26,394 bases of DNA from an uncultured Bacilli bacterium (GTDB lineage: Bacteria; Bacillota_I; Bacilli_A; RF39; UBA660). The stretch is from the NCBI GenBank assembly GCA_947624125.1, contig CANQIY010000006.1:1-26394 (forward strand), in the 5' to 3' direction. The position numbers and the translations under genes are program-made. Positions 16,076 to 23,488 of the stretch are shown here, one piece after another. How positions within the stretch are numbered: the stretch's first letter is position 1; every line of letters begins with the position of its first letter. The notes under the pieces were generated by a model that ran no database searches, was not told the origin of the DNA, and was given only the letters and a program-made list of their open reading frames with translations.

Positions 16076-17290
16076 ATGCAAGTTATTAACAAAAAGATAA
16101 TTGTTATTTTTATATGTTTATGTATGATTAGCTTTGGTGTTTTTAAATTATTTAATAAAGAAAAAGTAGTATTAGATGATGTTAAATTAGATATAAGAGA
16201 TACTAATAATACTTTTGCTATATATTTAGAAAATGAATATAACAGCAATAATTATTTTGAAAGTAAAGAAAACGAGTTTCCTAGTATTGGATATAGTTTT
16301 AATGAAGAAAAATCCCAATGTGTAAGTATAGATGGAGATGTAATTGATAATATATTAAGTTATGATAATGAAACAAATAAAGTAATAGTAGATACTACTG
16401 ATAGTATAAATTGTTATTTATATTTTGATAGATTAACTTTAGGAGATGCAATAAAGAAATTAAATCCAAAAGGATTAAATAGTGAAAAAGAAGGTGGATT
16501 ATTTCGTTTTCAGGGAAGTATTGATAATGTAGATAATTATGTGTGTTTAGGTAGCGAATGTCAAAGTGGCTCTGATAATATGTATCGTATTTTAGGTATA
16601 GATGAAAATGGCTCAGTTAAATTACTAAAAGAAACTAGTATAGGAAGATATGCTTGGCATAGTAATGACAATGAAAATGTAGGTTGGGACGAAAGTGATT
16701 TATTTAAGAGGCTAAATACAAATGAAGACTCATTTTTAAATCAATTATCAGAAAATATCCAAAGTATGATTGAAGAAAAAGATTGGTTATATGGTGCCAT
16801 TGCATATACTTCTTTAGCATTATCCCCAGAAGAAATATATCAAGTAGAAATAGGAGAAAAGCAGAATGAATATGGCCATACATGGAAAGAACCATTTTCT
16901 AAACCATTAAGTGAACGAACAACAAGTGATTATCCAAGAGGAAGTGTAAAAGCTAAAATTGGTTTAATGTATATACATGATTATTATTATTCAGTTCAAG
17001 AAGGAGGTTTAACATGCAGTAATGTAGACAAAGAATATGCTCAAACATGTTATAATAGTTGGACTCGTTCTTCTTATGATATTGAAAATATATTAACGAG
17101 ATGGCAATATAATAATTCAATAAAAGCTTATGGAAAATGGACAATATATTATAGAAATAGTAAAGGTTGGATAAATGATGCAGGTAATCAATCGAATAGG
17201 GCTAGTACTAGACCAGTATTTTATTTAAAAAATAATTTATTAATAACAAAGGGAGATGGAACAAAAGACAATCCTTTTATTATAAATTAA
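16076..17290 (+). CDS. Membrane-anchored surface protein under the poly-G promoter
   Basis: The product is 404 residues. ATG 16076 is chosen because AAGGGAG (16061-16067) lies before it; the longer frame from GTG 15980 would start inside the smc terminator and upstream of the promoter. One N-terminal membrane helix (about 7-23, IIVIFICLCMISFGVF) is followed by a small strand-rich domain (about 30-115) ending near NCYLYFD. A larger C-terminal domain begins at TLGDAIKKLNP and ends with RPVFYLKNNLLITKGDGTKDNPF, an end I associate with DUF6273-like surface domains of gut Bacillota. Paired Cys (CLGSEC, CSN...QTC) suggest outer-face disulfides. No sortase motif or enzyme site is seen. Function unknown; variable surface display is inferred from the promoter. 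Confidence 0.75.
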   Translation: MQVINKKIIVIFICLCMISFGVFKLFNKEKVVLDDVKLDIRDTNNTFAIYLENEYNSNNYFESKENEFPSIGYSFNEEKSQCVSIDGDVIDNILSYDNETNKVIVDTTDSINCYLYFDRLTLGDAIKKLNPKGLNSEKEGGLFRFQGSIDNVDNYVCLGSECQSGSDNMYRILGIDENGSVKLLKETSIGRYAWHSNDNENVGWDESDLFKRLNTNEDSFLNQLSENIQSMIEEKDWLYGAIAYTSLALSPEEIYQVEIGEKQNEYGHTWKEPFSKPLSERTTSDYPRGSVKAKIGLMYIHDYYYSVQEGGLTCSNVDKEYAQTCYNSWTRSSYDIENILTRWQYNNSIKAYGKWTIYYRNSKGWINDAGNQSNRASTRPVFYLKNNLLITKGDGTKDNPFIIN

Positions 17291-17322
17291 AAGATATTTG
17301 TGTATTTGACAAATATCTTTTT
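17289..17322. terminator. Bidirectional terminator between surface-protein gene and lexA
   Basis: A 13-bp perfect stem (17289-17301 with 17309-17321, core AAGATATTTGT) with a 7-nt loop and a T run on the plus side. On the minus side TTTTAATTT follows, so it may also end lexA transcripts. Confidence 0.8.
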
Positions 17323-17341
17323 GTTATTTAGTTATTCAGTT

Positions 17342-17965
17342 TTAAAATTTACGATATAAACCAATGGCTTTACCAAGAATAACACAATCATCTAGAATTA
17401 TTGGCGCCATGGTATCATTTTCCGGTTGTAATCTAATATGACCATTTTCTTTATAAAATGTTTTAATCGTTGCTTCATTTTCTTTAGTCATTGCCACGAC
17501 AATATCTCCATTTCGAGCCGTATTTTGTTTTTGAACAATAACATAATCACCATCAAAAATGCCTGCATTAATCATACTTTCGCCACTAACATGAAGAGTA
17601 AAGACCGTTGCTGTTGCTGGAATTAGAGAAGTAGGAAGAGAAAAATATTCATTAGGTTGTTCAATTGCTGTAATTGGTGAGCCAGCTGTAATTTTGCCAA
17701 GTAGTGGCACTTTGACAACATCTTCATTATTTTCTAAATATTCATTTGGACATAAGATTTCAATGGTCCGAAATTTATTACTAGTTGTTCGAATATAACC
17801 TAATTGTTCAAGATTTTTCATATGGACAAAAACTGTTGCCGGACTAGATAAATTCACTCCCTTACATATTTCTCTAATTGCTGGGGGAAAGCCATGTTCA
17901 GCAATATACTTTTTAATAAAGTCTAAAACATCTTTTTGTCGTGGTGTTAATTCAGTGTTTTTCAT
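17342..17965 (-). CDS. lexA: LexA SOS repressor
   Basis: Represses DNA-damage genes and cleaves itself when RecA filaments form. The product is 207 residues. An N-terminal winged helix-turn-helix (1-70: LTPRQKDVLDFIKKYIAEHGFPP, then LSSPATVFVHMKNLEQLGYI) binds DNA. The autocleavage site is Ala94-Gly95 in GKITAGSPI, and the S24-type catalytic dyad is Ser130 (SGESM) and Lys168 (EATIK). All residues needed for cleavage are present. AGGAGG sits just before ATG. Its promoter is overlapped by an SOS box, giving the usual autoregulation. It faces away from a small membrane-protein gene that has its own SOS box. Confidence 0.97.
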   Translation of the reverse strand: MKNTELTPRQKDVLDFIKKYIAEHGFPPAIREICKGVNLSSPATVFVHMKNLEQLGYIRTTSNKFRTIEILCPNEYLENNEDVVKVPLLGKITAGSPITAIEQPNEYFSLPTSLIPATATVFTLHVSGESMINAGIFDGDYVIVQKQNTARNGDIVVAMTKENEATIKTFYKENGHIRLQPENDTMAPIILDDCVILGKAIGLYRKF

Positions 17966-17982
17966 TATAACCTCCTAAATAC

Positions 17983-18011
17983 ATTCTACAACATAATAAC
18001 AAGAATGTCAA
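17983..18011 (-). promoter_or_regulatory. lexA promoter
   Basis: On the minus strand, TTGACA (complement of 18006-18011), a 17-base spacer and TAGAAT (complement of 17983-17988). The -35 overlaps the SOS box at 18009-18022. Confidence 0.85.
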
Positions 18012-18022
18012 ACAATTGTTTA
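18009..18022. promoter_or_regulatory. SOS box (LexA operator) 1, lexA promoter
   Basis: CAAACAATTGTTTA contains the palindrome AAACAATTGTTT and fits the Bacillota SOS box CGAAC-N4-GTTCG with substitutions at the ends. It covers the lexA -35. Confidence 0.8.
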
Positions 18023-18048
18023 ATATAAAAAATTTTTTAAATTTTAGC

Positions 18049-18077
18049 TTGAACGAACAATTGTTTAATGATAGAAT
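18049..18077 (+). promoter_or_regulatory. Promoter of the SOS-controlled small membrane gene
   Basis: TTGAAC (18049-18054), exactly 17 bases, then TAGAAT (18072-18077). The spacer holds SOS box 2, so LexA would block polymerase directly. Confidence 0.8.
18054..18067. promoter_or_regulatory. SOS box (LexA operator) 2, small-gene promoter
   Basis: CGAACAATTGTTTA, with the left half site matching the Bacillota consensus CGAAC exactly. It shares AACAATTGTTTAAT with box 1. Confidence 0.85.
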
Positions 18078-18101
18078 AATAAAGAAAGAAGGAGTGATAC
18101 A

Positions 18102-18251
18102 ATGAAAAATATTGTGAAGAAATTTGGAGGACTAATTTTATTTTATAGTGTAATAGTTTTTGGAGTACTGCTCCTTAATCAGCGATTTGCTGAATTAAAT
18201 GAACTTAATAATAATGATGAGTATCATGATTATGTAGCAATGAATCAATAA
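18102..18251 (+). CDS. SOS-induced small membrane protein, candidate YneA/SosA-type division inhibitor
   Basis: A 49-codon gene: ATG 18102, AAGAAGGAG (about 18086-18094) upstream, TAA 18249-18251. The product starts with MKNIVKKFGG, has one membrane helix (about 9-26, GGLILFYSVIVFGVLLLNQ) and ends in a short acidic, asparagine-rich tail. Its promoter carries an SOS box, it is divergent from lexA and it is followed by tkt. That is the place occupied by yneA in Bacillus and sosA in Staphylococcus, single-pass SOS proteins that halt cell division. It is much shorter than YneA and lacks a LysM domain. No sequence identity to SosA is claimed; position, regulation and topology carry the inference. 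It has its own terminator, so it is expressed alone. Confidence 0.8.
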   Translation: MKNIVKKFGGLILFYSVIVFGVLLLNQRFAELNELNNNDEYHDYVAMNQ

Positions 18252-18267
18252 TTCATTGTTTTATTTT
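18238..18267 (+). terminator. Terminator of the small SOS gene
   Basis: CAATGAAT (18238-18245) and ATTCATTG (18251-18258) with a 5-nt loop, then TTTTATTTT. It overlaps the last codons and stop. Confidence 0.8.
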
Positions 18268-18284
18268 CAAAAAAAGTTTATAAT
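18256..18284 (+). promoter_or_regulatory. Promoter of the transketolase-like gene
   Basis: TTGTTT (18256-18261), 17 bases, TATAAT (18279-18284). It begins in the preceding terminator and has no SOS box, so this gene is not expected to be under LexA. Confidence 0.65.
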
Positions 18285-18335
18285 TAAAATGAGGATAGAA
18301 AAAATATTACAGAAGGAAGAAAAGGAGTTTTAGAA

Positions 18336-20255
18336 ATGAGTAAGTTAGATAATAATGTTTTAAATAATTTAAAAATGTTAAGTTTGGATATGTTAAAGGA
18401 AGCAGGATGTTTAAATGGAGAAACCATCTTAAAAGCAGCCCCCTTATTTTATACTTTGTTCATGGATGGAATTGAGCTTGATATAAATAATAGTAATTAT
18501 ATAAATAGAGACCGGGTTATAGTAAGCAATGAATATTTACCTCTTTTATATAGTATGTTACATTTATTTTATCAAGATATTACTTTAGATAATTTAAAAG
18601 AATATCAAAAATTTGCTTCCTTAACTAGTAAAGAAGCCAGTCTTAAAACTCCGGGTATTGAAATGGGTAGTATGATTGATGGCGATGTCATCATGACGAG
18701 TACCGGTATTGCCATTGGCGAAAGATATTTAGAAAATTTAATTAAAATTGAAAATCCGAAAAATAATTTAATTAATTTTAAAACAATTTGTATTTGTAAT
18801 GAAGATGAATTTTTAAGAGGTATGGCAAGTGAAGCTTTAACTTATGCCGGAATGGAAAATTTAAATAATTTAATATTTATTGTGTTTAAAAAAAGTAATA
18901 AAAAAGATAATTTATTTGATTTATATACTGCGATGAATTTTCAAGTTGATGAAGTTAAAGAAAATAATATAGGTAGTATTAAAGATGCTTTTCTAGATGC
19001 TTATGAAGCTAAAAAACCATGTATTATTTTTCTAAAACCTAGTTCAAATAAAGAAATTGCTCAAGAACAATTATTATCTGATAGTTACTTACAAAGTTTA
19101 AAAGAAGCATATAATATCGATGGTCCTTTTACTGTCAAGAGAGAAATTTATGAAGAAATTCAAAAACATGTTCATAAAAGATTAGATAAAAAATTAGCTA
19201 AATGGCAAAGTTTATATAATGAAAGTATGCAAGATTTAAAAATAAAAGAAATTATTTCCTTTTTAGAAAAAAGAAGTGTAACATGTCATTTTAATGCTGA
19301 TAATATAAAAATAAATGATAATTATGAAGATAATTTAATTATTAGTAATAATAAAATATTAAATGTTTTAGCTAATAAAAATCCATTTATTATCTGTGGT
19401 AGTAGTGATGCTTTTGTTTATAGTAAAGGAAATATTTTAAAATCATCTTTATTAAATAAAGAAAATCCAACGGGTAGAAATTTAGTTATTTATCATCGTC
19501 CAACCTTATTAGTAGGAGTATCTTTAGGACTTGCTTCTTTAGGGTTTAAAGTTATTTTAAGTTATTTATTAACCGATGAAAATTTAATTAGTCCTTTTAT
19601 CAAATTAAGTGTTAAAAATGAATTAGATATCCATTTTATCTTTACGCATGATACATTCTTAAATCTACCTAAAGATGTCTCTAGTATGCCTTTAGAAGAA
19701 ATAAATCATTTAAGAAGTATCCCATCTCTTATTACACTAAGACCTGCTGATGTTAATGAAATAATAGGAGTATATGATATTTTAAGCCGATATCATAAAC
19801 CATCCGCAATTATAATTGGCAATAAAGAAGTAAAGAAATTAGAAGGAACTAATTATAAATATGTTGTAGCGGGTGCTTACCGGGTTCAAAGAGAAAAACA
19901 AGAATTAAATGCTATAATTATATCCTCTGGTAGTGAAGTGGAAATTGCTTGTAAATTAGCAAATGAGCTTGCAAATTATGGCTTTGACATTCGTGTTGTA
20001 TCAATGCCATCAAAAGAATTATATGCCATTCAAAATGATAAATATCAAGAGATGTTATTACCTAAAACAATTAGAACCTTTACTTTAGAATTTAGCAGTA
20101 AAAACGGTTGGTATGATTTAGCTACAAGTAAAGATTATATATTTGGTATTGACAAATATGTTGATGGTGGTTTAAAAGAAGAATTATTAAATTATTATGA
20201 TTTAAATATGGATTCTCTAAAAGCGAAAATAATTGATATTTTAAAAAATAGTTAA
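18336..20255 (+). CDS. tkt: Transketolase-like protein without catalytic residues (probable pseudoenzyme)
   Basis: The product is 639 residues and alignable from memory with Bacillus transketolase along its whole length: INRDRVIVS, TPGIEMG, GRNLVIYHRP, FIFTHDT, LRPADVNE, VVSMPS and a C-terminal GIDKYVDGG. The active-site segments are changed. GHP near the N-terminus reads LNG (26-28); SAGHGS reads SNEYLP (64-69); the thiamine-diphosphate motif GDG reads NED (155-157); its partner Asn region reads FKKSNKK; the catalytic Glu of VREFAM is Pro389 (HRPTL); GEDGPTH reads LPKDVSS (444-450). No transketolase activity is expected. The frame is intact with normal codon use and GAAAAGGAG before ATG, so it is maintained rather than decaying. 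Position between the lexA block and sirA is that of Bacillus tkt. Role unknown. Confidence 0.85.
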   Translation: MSKLDNNVLNNLKMLSLDMLKEAGCLNGETILKAAPLFYTLFMDGIELDINNSNYINRDRVIVSNEYLPLLYSMLHLFYQDITLDNLKEYQKFASLTSKEASLKTPGIEMGSMIDGDVIMTSTGIAIGERYLENLIKIENPKNNLINFKTICICNEDEFLRGMASEALTYAGMENLNNLIFIVFKKSNKKDNLFDLYTAMNFQVDEVKENNIGSIKDAFLDAYEAKKPCIIFLKPSSNKEIAQEQLLSDSYLQSLKEAYNIDGPFTVKREIYEEIQKHVHKRLDKKLAKWQSLYNESMQDLKIKEIISFLEKRSVTCHFNADNIKINDNYEDNLIISNNKILNVLANKNPFIICGSSDAFVYSKGNILKSSLLNKENPTGRNLVIYHRPTLLVGVSLGLASLGFKVILSYLLTDENLISPFIKLSVKNELDIHFIFTHDTFLNLPKDVSSMPLEEINHLRSIPSLITLRPADVNEIIGVYDILSRYHKPSAIIIGNKEVKKLEGTNYKYVVAGAYRVQREKQELNAIIISSGSEVEIACKLANELANYGFDIRVVSMPSKELYAIQNDKYQEMLLPKTIRTFTLEFSSKNGWYDLATSKDYIFGIDKYVDGGLKEELLNYYDLNMDSLKAKIIDILKNS

Positions 20256-20290
20256 CAGACAAAAACTGACAAAGATTTTTAAAACATTTT

Positions 20291-20298
20291 TGTATAAT
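20291..20298 (+). promoter_or_regulatory. -10 element for the sirA-like gene
   Basis: TGTATAAT, a perfect TATAAT preceded directly by TG; no convincing -35. GGGTGAT follows as the ribosome site before ATG 20316. Confidence 0.5.
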
Positions 20299-20315
20299 CA
20301 TAATAGGGTGATAAT

Positions 20316-20732
20316 ATGAGAACGTTTTATATCTTTAAAATAAAAAGAGAAATGGCTATTTTAACGAAAGAAACACCATATACTTTATATAGAACGATTG
20401 AAAATCTTTATTATTATGATTCAGTAAATACGAGTGTTTCTTTCAAAATTTATAATGATTTATTTGATTTATTTAATAAAGAATATATAAATAAAAGAAT
20501 TAATAATTTATTTAAAGATAATAGATATTATTCGAAAGAAGGAGATATTCATAAAATAATTAATAAATATCGCCCAGAAAATACCGTTTTAAAAGTTTAT
20601 AAAAGTCATCTTTTATTAAAAAGTGATAGTATTAAACCAACTTTATTAGTTAATTATTTAATGAGTGATAATTTATTTGTTTGTGATTTTAAAAATAAAG
20701 ATTATTTTTGGTTAGATGAATTTGTTTCTTAA
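20316..20732 (+). CDS. sirA: SirA-like inhibitor of DnaA (sporulation inhibitor of replication family)
   Basis: The product is 138 residues, against roughly 148 for Bacillus SirA, a small protein that binds DnaA domain I and blocks replication initiation as cells enter sporulation. Resemblance is visible at both ends: the start MRTFYIFKIKREMA matches the SirA start (tyrosine-rich, YLIKEEFA-like) and the end FVCDFKNKDYFWLDEF matches the SirA C-terminus (LAMDFN..RYGWL). The middle is lysine/asparagine-rich and diverged. The position directly after tkt is that of Bacillus sirA (yneE), which adds weight. There is no membrane segment or signal peptide. Probably cotranscribed with the metallopeptidase gene 40 bases downstream. 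The assignment is from memory of the family and gene order. Confidence 0.72.
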   Translation: MRTFYIFKIKREMAILTKETPYTLYRTIENLYYYDSVNTSVSFKIYNDLFDLFNKEYINKRINNLFKDNRYYSKEGDIHKIINKYRPENTVLKVYKSHLLLKSDSIKPTLLVNYLMSDNLFVCDFKNKDYFWLDEFVS

Positions 20733-20771
20733 AAAGGGATAATTAATTTGTGATAGTTAGAAAGTGGTAGC

Positions 20772-21404
20772 ATGAAGTTTAAGTTAAATGATTATATAAT
20801 TGAATATGAAGTTATAAGAAAAGATAATAAAAATCTTTATTTTCGCATTAATGAAAATTGTCAGTTAGTAATTACGGCCCCAAGATTTATTAGTGACCAA
20901 GAAATAAAAAATTTGATTACCAAAAATTCGGGTGCTATTTTAAAAATGTATGAAGATGCCTTAGAAAGAAAAGAGCGAAATACTTTATTTTGGTATTTAG
21001 GAAAAGGGTATGAAGTTACATTTGATAACCGAGTAACAGAAGTAAAATTTGATGATGAGCATATAACGTGTCATGATGAAGATGCTTTAGAAAAATTTTA
21101 TGCAAGTGAATGTGAACGGGTTTTTAAAGAAGAAATCGCGATTTGTCAAAATTGTTTTAATAAATTACCAGAATTTAGTTTAAAAATTAGAAAGATGCGA
21201 ACAAGATGGGGAGTATGTAATACAAGAGATAAAATAATAACTTTAAATAGTGAATTACTTAAAAAAGATGTATCTCTAATCGATTATGTTATTGTGCATG
21301 AGATGGCGCATTTTTATGAAGGTAATCATTCAAAAAATTTTTGGCATATCGTATCTTCAGTTATCCCAGATTATAAAGAAAGAAGAAAAAAACTACGGTA
21401 TTAA
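20772..21404 (+). CDS. YgjP-like (DUF45) metallopeptidase
   Basis: The product is 210 residues, a cytoplasmic protein of the YgjP/DUF45 group of small zinc-dependent peptidases related to SprT/WLM. The N-terminal half is a strand-rich domain (1-100) and the C-terminal half carries the family motif MRTRWGVCNTR (142-152), then HEMAH at 176-180 with the third ligand His186 in EGNHSKNFW. All metal ligands are present. The start ATG has only a weak ribosome site (AAAGTGGT). It lies 40 bases after the sirA-like gene and ends in a terminator. The cellular substrate is not known for the family. Confidence 0.88.
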   Translation: MKFKLNDYIIEYEVIRKDNKNLYFRINENCQLVITAPRFISDQEIKNLITKNSGAILKMYEDALERKERNTLFWYLGKGYEVTFDNRVTEVKFDDEHITCHDEDALEKFYASECERVFKEEIAICQNCFNKLPEFSLKIRKMRTRWGVCNTRDKIITLNSELLKKDVSLIDYVIVHEMAHFYEGNHSKNFWHIVSSVIPDYKERRKKLRY

Positions 21405-21438
21405 GACTTTAAAACTAAAAAAAGTCTTTTCTTTTTTC
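21403..21438 (+). terminator. Terminator of the metallopeptidase gene
   Basis: AAGACTTT (21403-21410) and AAAGTCTT (21421-21428), a 10-nt loop and a T-rich tail. It overlaps the stop codon. Confidence 0.75.
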
Positions 21439-21446
21439 CTAAAATA

Positions 21447-21455
21447 TGGTATTAT
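21447..21455 (+). promoter_or_regulatory. Extended -10 promoter for the zinc-ribbon gene
   Basis: TGGTATTAT is a near-consensus -10 preceded by TGn, just after the terminator. AAAGGGG (about 21468-21474) is the ribosome site. Confidence 0.5.
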
Positions 21456-21485
21456 ATTGACACTTTTTAAAGGGGTCTTTGGCAT

Positions 21486-22718
21486 ATGAATAATATTAAT
21501 TATGAAGAAATTTATCAAAATATTCGTAATATACTAGAAGAAATAAAGAATAGTACTTGTCCTAGTTGTGGTAGTAAAACATTCCATAATCATTTTTGTT
21601 TGCAATGTTTTAATAAAAGTCAGGAATTAAATAATAAATTAAGATGGCTAAACCATTATTTAAATATTATGCAAGAAAAGGGCGCTAAAAACTATGGGGA
21701 AAGAGTTGTTTTTAGCTTATTAGGTCTTGATGATAAAAAAATCGATTTTGTTTATGCCTTTATTGATAATAGTAAAATTAATTTAGACTTTAAAATTAGT
21801 GATATTCAAAATATTTATCAAAAAATGCAAAGACGTGATAAAATAACTAAAAAAGAAGGAAGATTAGTTAAATTACTTATTTATAGTAAACATTATGATA
21901 TAGACCTCTTTTTTAATTACTTTATGTATGAATTATTAGCCAAAGAAAATGAAAATATTCCTTTAATTATTAATTTTGAATGTTTTAAAAATTTAATTTG
22001 TGATTTTGTCCAAAAAGAAATTAAAAAATTTTACCAAAATGGTTATTGTGATATTAAAGAATATGCAAAGGGAACCGTTATCATTAATGGTGAATCATAT
22101 TTAAATTATATTTATTTATCGAAAACGGTTTTAAAAGACCTTTATCAAAAAAGGAATCCTAAACTTTTATTTACCATATTTCATGAATTATCACATACAA
22201 AATATTGTAGCAAAGTTTATACAGGGGAATATTTTAGTTTAAAAAATCTTTATGCGACGATAGAAAAAATATTAGAGCAAGATAGAACTTATTATAAAGA
22301 TAATTATATATATGATATAAATGAAGTTTATGCTAATATCGAAAGTTTAAATGCTTGTTTTAAGTTTTTCTATGCTAATAATATTCCTTTTGATTTAAGA
22401 TTATATTATAAAAATTTAGAAATGTATCAAGAACGTTTACAAAATAAAATGCGTTATTACCAAGGCGAAGAAAAGACAGTTTTAGATATTTTTGATATGT
22501 ATATATTTACCAAGCCGGAGTTATTAGAAAACTATCCTCAACTTAATTTTTTATATAAATTAAAAAATGGTTTAGTTGTTCGGAAAAAGAAAATAGAATT
22601 AGAAGAAGATTTAAAATCATTAGAGAAAACAGCTCTAAAAGATAAAAAATTATATTTAGATTTTTATCAAGAATTATTAGCAAGTTATGATGTTTATGAA
22701 AAAACATTAAAACGATAG
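21486..22718 (+). CDS. Uncharacterised zinc-ribbon protein with HExxH metallopeptidase motif
   Basis: The product is 410 residues with no signal peptide or membrane helix. A zinc ribbon near the N-terminus has CPSC (25-28) and CLQC (38-41). A helical middle region follows, then TIFHELSHTKYC with HELSH at 233-237. NEVYAN places Glu280 about 47 residues downstream, in the position and NExxA context of the third zinc ligand in gluzincin peptidases. A lysine/glutamate-rich helical tail ends the protein. The combination of an N-terminal zinc ribbon and a gluzincin-like core is one I do not recognise as a named family. Peptidase activity is an inference from the motif. It has its own promoter and no close partner; the upstream gene is also a metallopeptidase but unrelated in sequence. 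Confidence 0.7.
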   Translation: MNNINYEEIYQNIRNILEEIKNSTCPSCGSKTFHNHFCLQCFNKSQELNNKLRWLNHYLNIMQEKGAKNYGERVVFSLLGLDDKKIDFVYAFIDNSKINLDFKISDIQNIYQKMQRRDKITKKEGRLVKLLIYSKHYDIDLFFNYFMYELLAKENENIPLIINFECFKNLICDFVQKEIKKFYQNGYCDIKEYAKGTVIINGESYLNYIYLSKTVLKDLYQKRNPKLLFTIFHELSHTKYCSKVYTGEYFSLKNLYATIEKILEQDRTYYKDNYIYDINEVYANIESLNACFKFFYANNIPFDLRLYYKNLEMYQERLQNKMRYYQGEEKTVLDIFDMYIFTKPELLENYPQLNFLYKLKNGLVVRKKKIELEEDLKSLEKTALKDKKLYLDFYQELLASYDVYEKTLKR

Positions 22719-22723
22719 TATGA

Positions 22724-22752
22724 TTGCAAATAAGTTATTATTTTAGTATACT
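22724..22752 (+). promoter_or_regulatory. Promoter of the methyltransferase-rimM-trmD operon
   Basis: TTGCAA (22724-22729), a 17-base spacer and TATACT (22747-22752), followed by AGAAGGTGAT as ribosome site. Confidence 0.65.
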
Positions 22753-22768
22753 TTAGAAGGTGATTAGT

Positions 22769-23488
22769 ATGTATATAACAAGTCCAAATAATGAGCATAT
22801 TAAGTATTTACAAAAATTAAAACAAAAGAAATATCGGGAAGAAGAAAAACGGTTCTTAATTGAAGATGAACATTTAATTAACGAAGCTTTAAAAAAAGGC
22901 TGTGTAGAAGAAATAATAGCCATCAATGAATATTCTTCTTTTGATAATGTTACTTATGTGAATGAAAAAATTATGAAAATGCTATCGAGTCAAGTAACCG
23001 GGGCGAAAATAATTGCTGTGTGTCATTTTTTTAAAGAAAAAATTGACTATGAGCAAAATATAATTGTTTTAGATAATATTCAAGACCCTGGTAATTTAGG
23101 GACAATTATTAGAAGTGCAGTTGCTTTTAATTTTAAAAATATTGTTTTAAGTCCTGATACCGTTAGTATTTATAACGAAAAAGCCATCCGGGCTAGTGAA
23201 GGGATGTTATTTCATGTTAATTTTTTAAAAACAGCACTTATTCCCTTTTTAAAGAATTTAGATGCATCTTATCTAAAAGTTACTACAAATGTTACAAATG
23301 GTAAAGATATAAAAGAGTTAAAGGGTAATAAATATGCTTTAGTTATTGGGAATGAAGGTCATGGCGTAACTGAGGTAGTTAGTGAGTTATGTGATGAATT
23401 TGTTTATATTAAAATGAATAAAAATTGTGAAAGTTTAAATGCTGGGGTGGCCGCTAGTATCTTAATGTATGAGGTTAATCATGGATGA
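22769..23488 (+). CDS. TrmH/SpoU-family RNA 2'-O-methyltransferase
   Basis: The product is 239 residues. ATG 22769 is preferred to GTG 22760, since the GTG is part of the ribosome site AGAAGGTGA. The N-terminal substrate-binding domain (1-80: SPNNEHIKYLQKLKQKKYREEEKRFLIEDEHLI) is of the RlmB/YsgA type. The C-terminal SPOUT knot contains the three family motifs: NIQDPGNLGTIIRSA, VIGNEGHGV and SLNAGVAASILMYE. It uses S-adenosylmethionine to methylate a ribose in rRNA or tRNA; the exact site cannot be told. First gene of an operon: its end overlaps the rimM start by 8 bases. Confidence 0.92.
   Translation: MYITSPNNEHIKYLQKLKQKKYREEEKRFLIEDEHLINEALKKGCVEEIIAINEYSSFDNVTYVNEKIMKMLSSQVTGAKIIAVCHFFKEKIDYEQNIIVLDNIQDPGNLGTIIRSAVAFNFKNIVLSPDTVSIYNEKAIRASEGMLFHVNFLKTALIPFLKNLDASYLKVTTNVTNGKDIKELKGNKYALVIGNEGHGVTEVVSELCDEFVYIKMNKNCESLNAGVAASILMYEVNHG

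Noticed and set aside
21286..21489. A 67-codon frame at the end of the YgjP-like gene
   Set aside because: It overlaps the conserved HEMAH region in another frame and crosses a terminator and promoter; no ribosome site.
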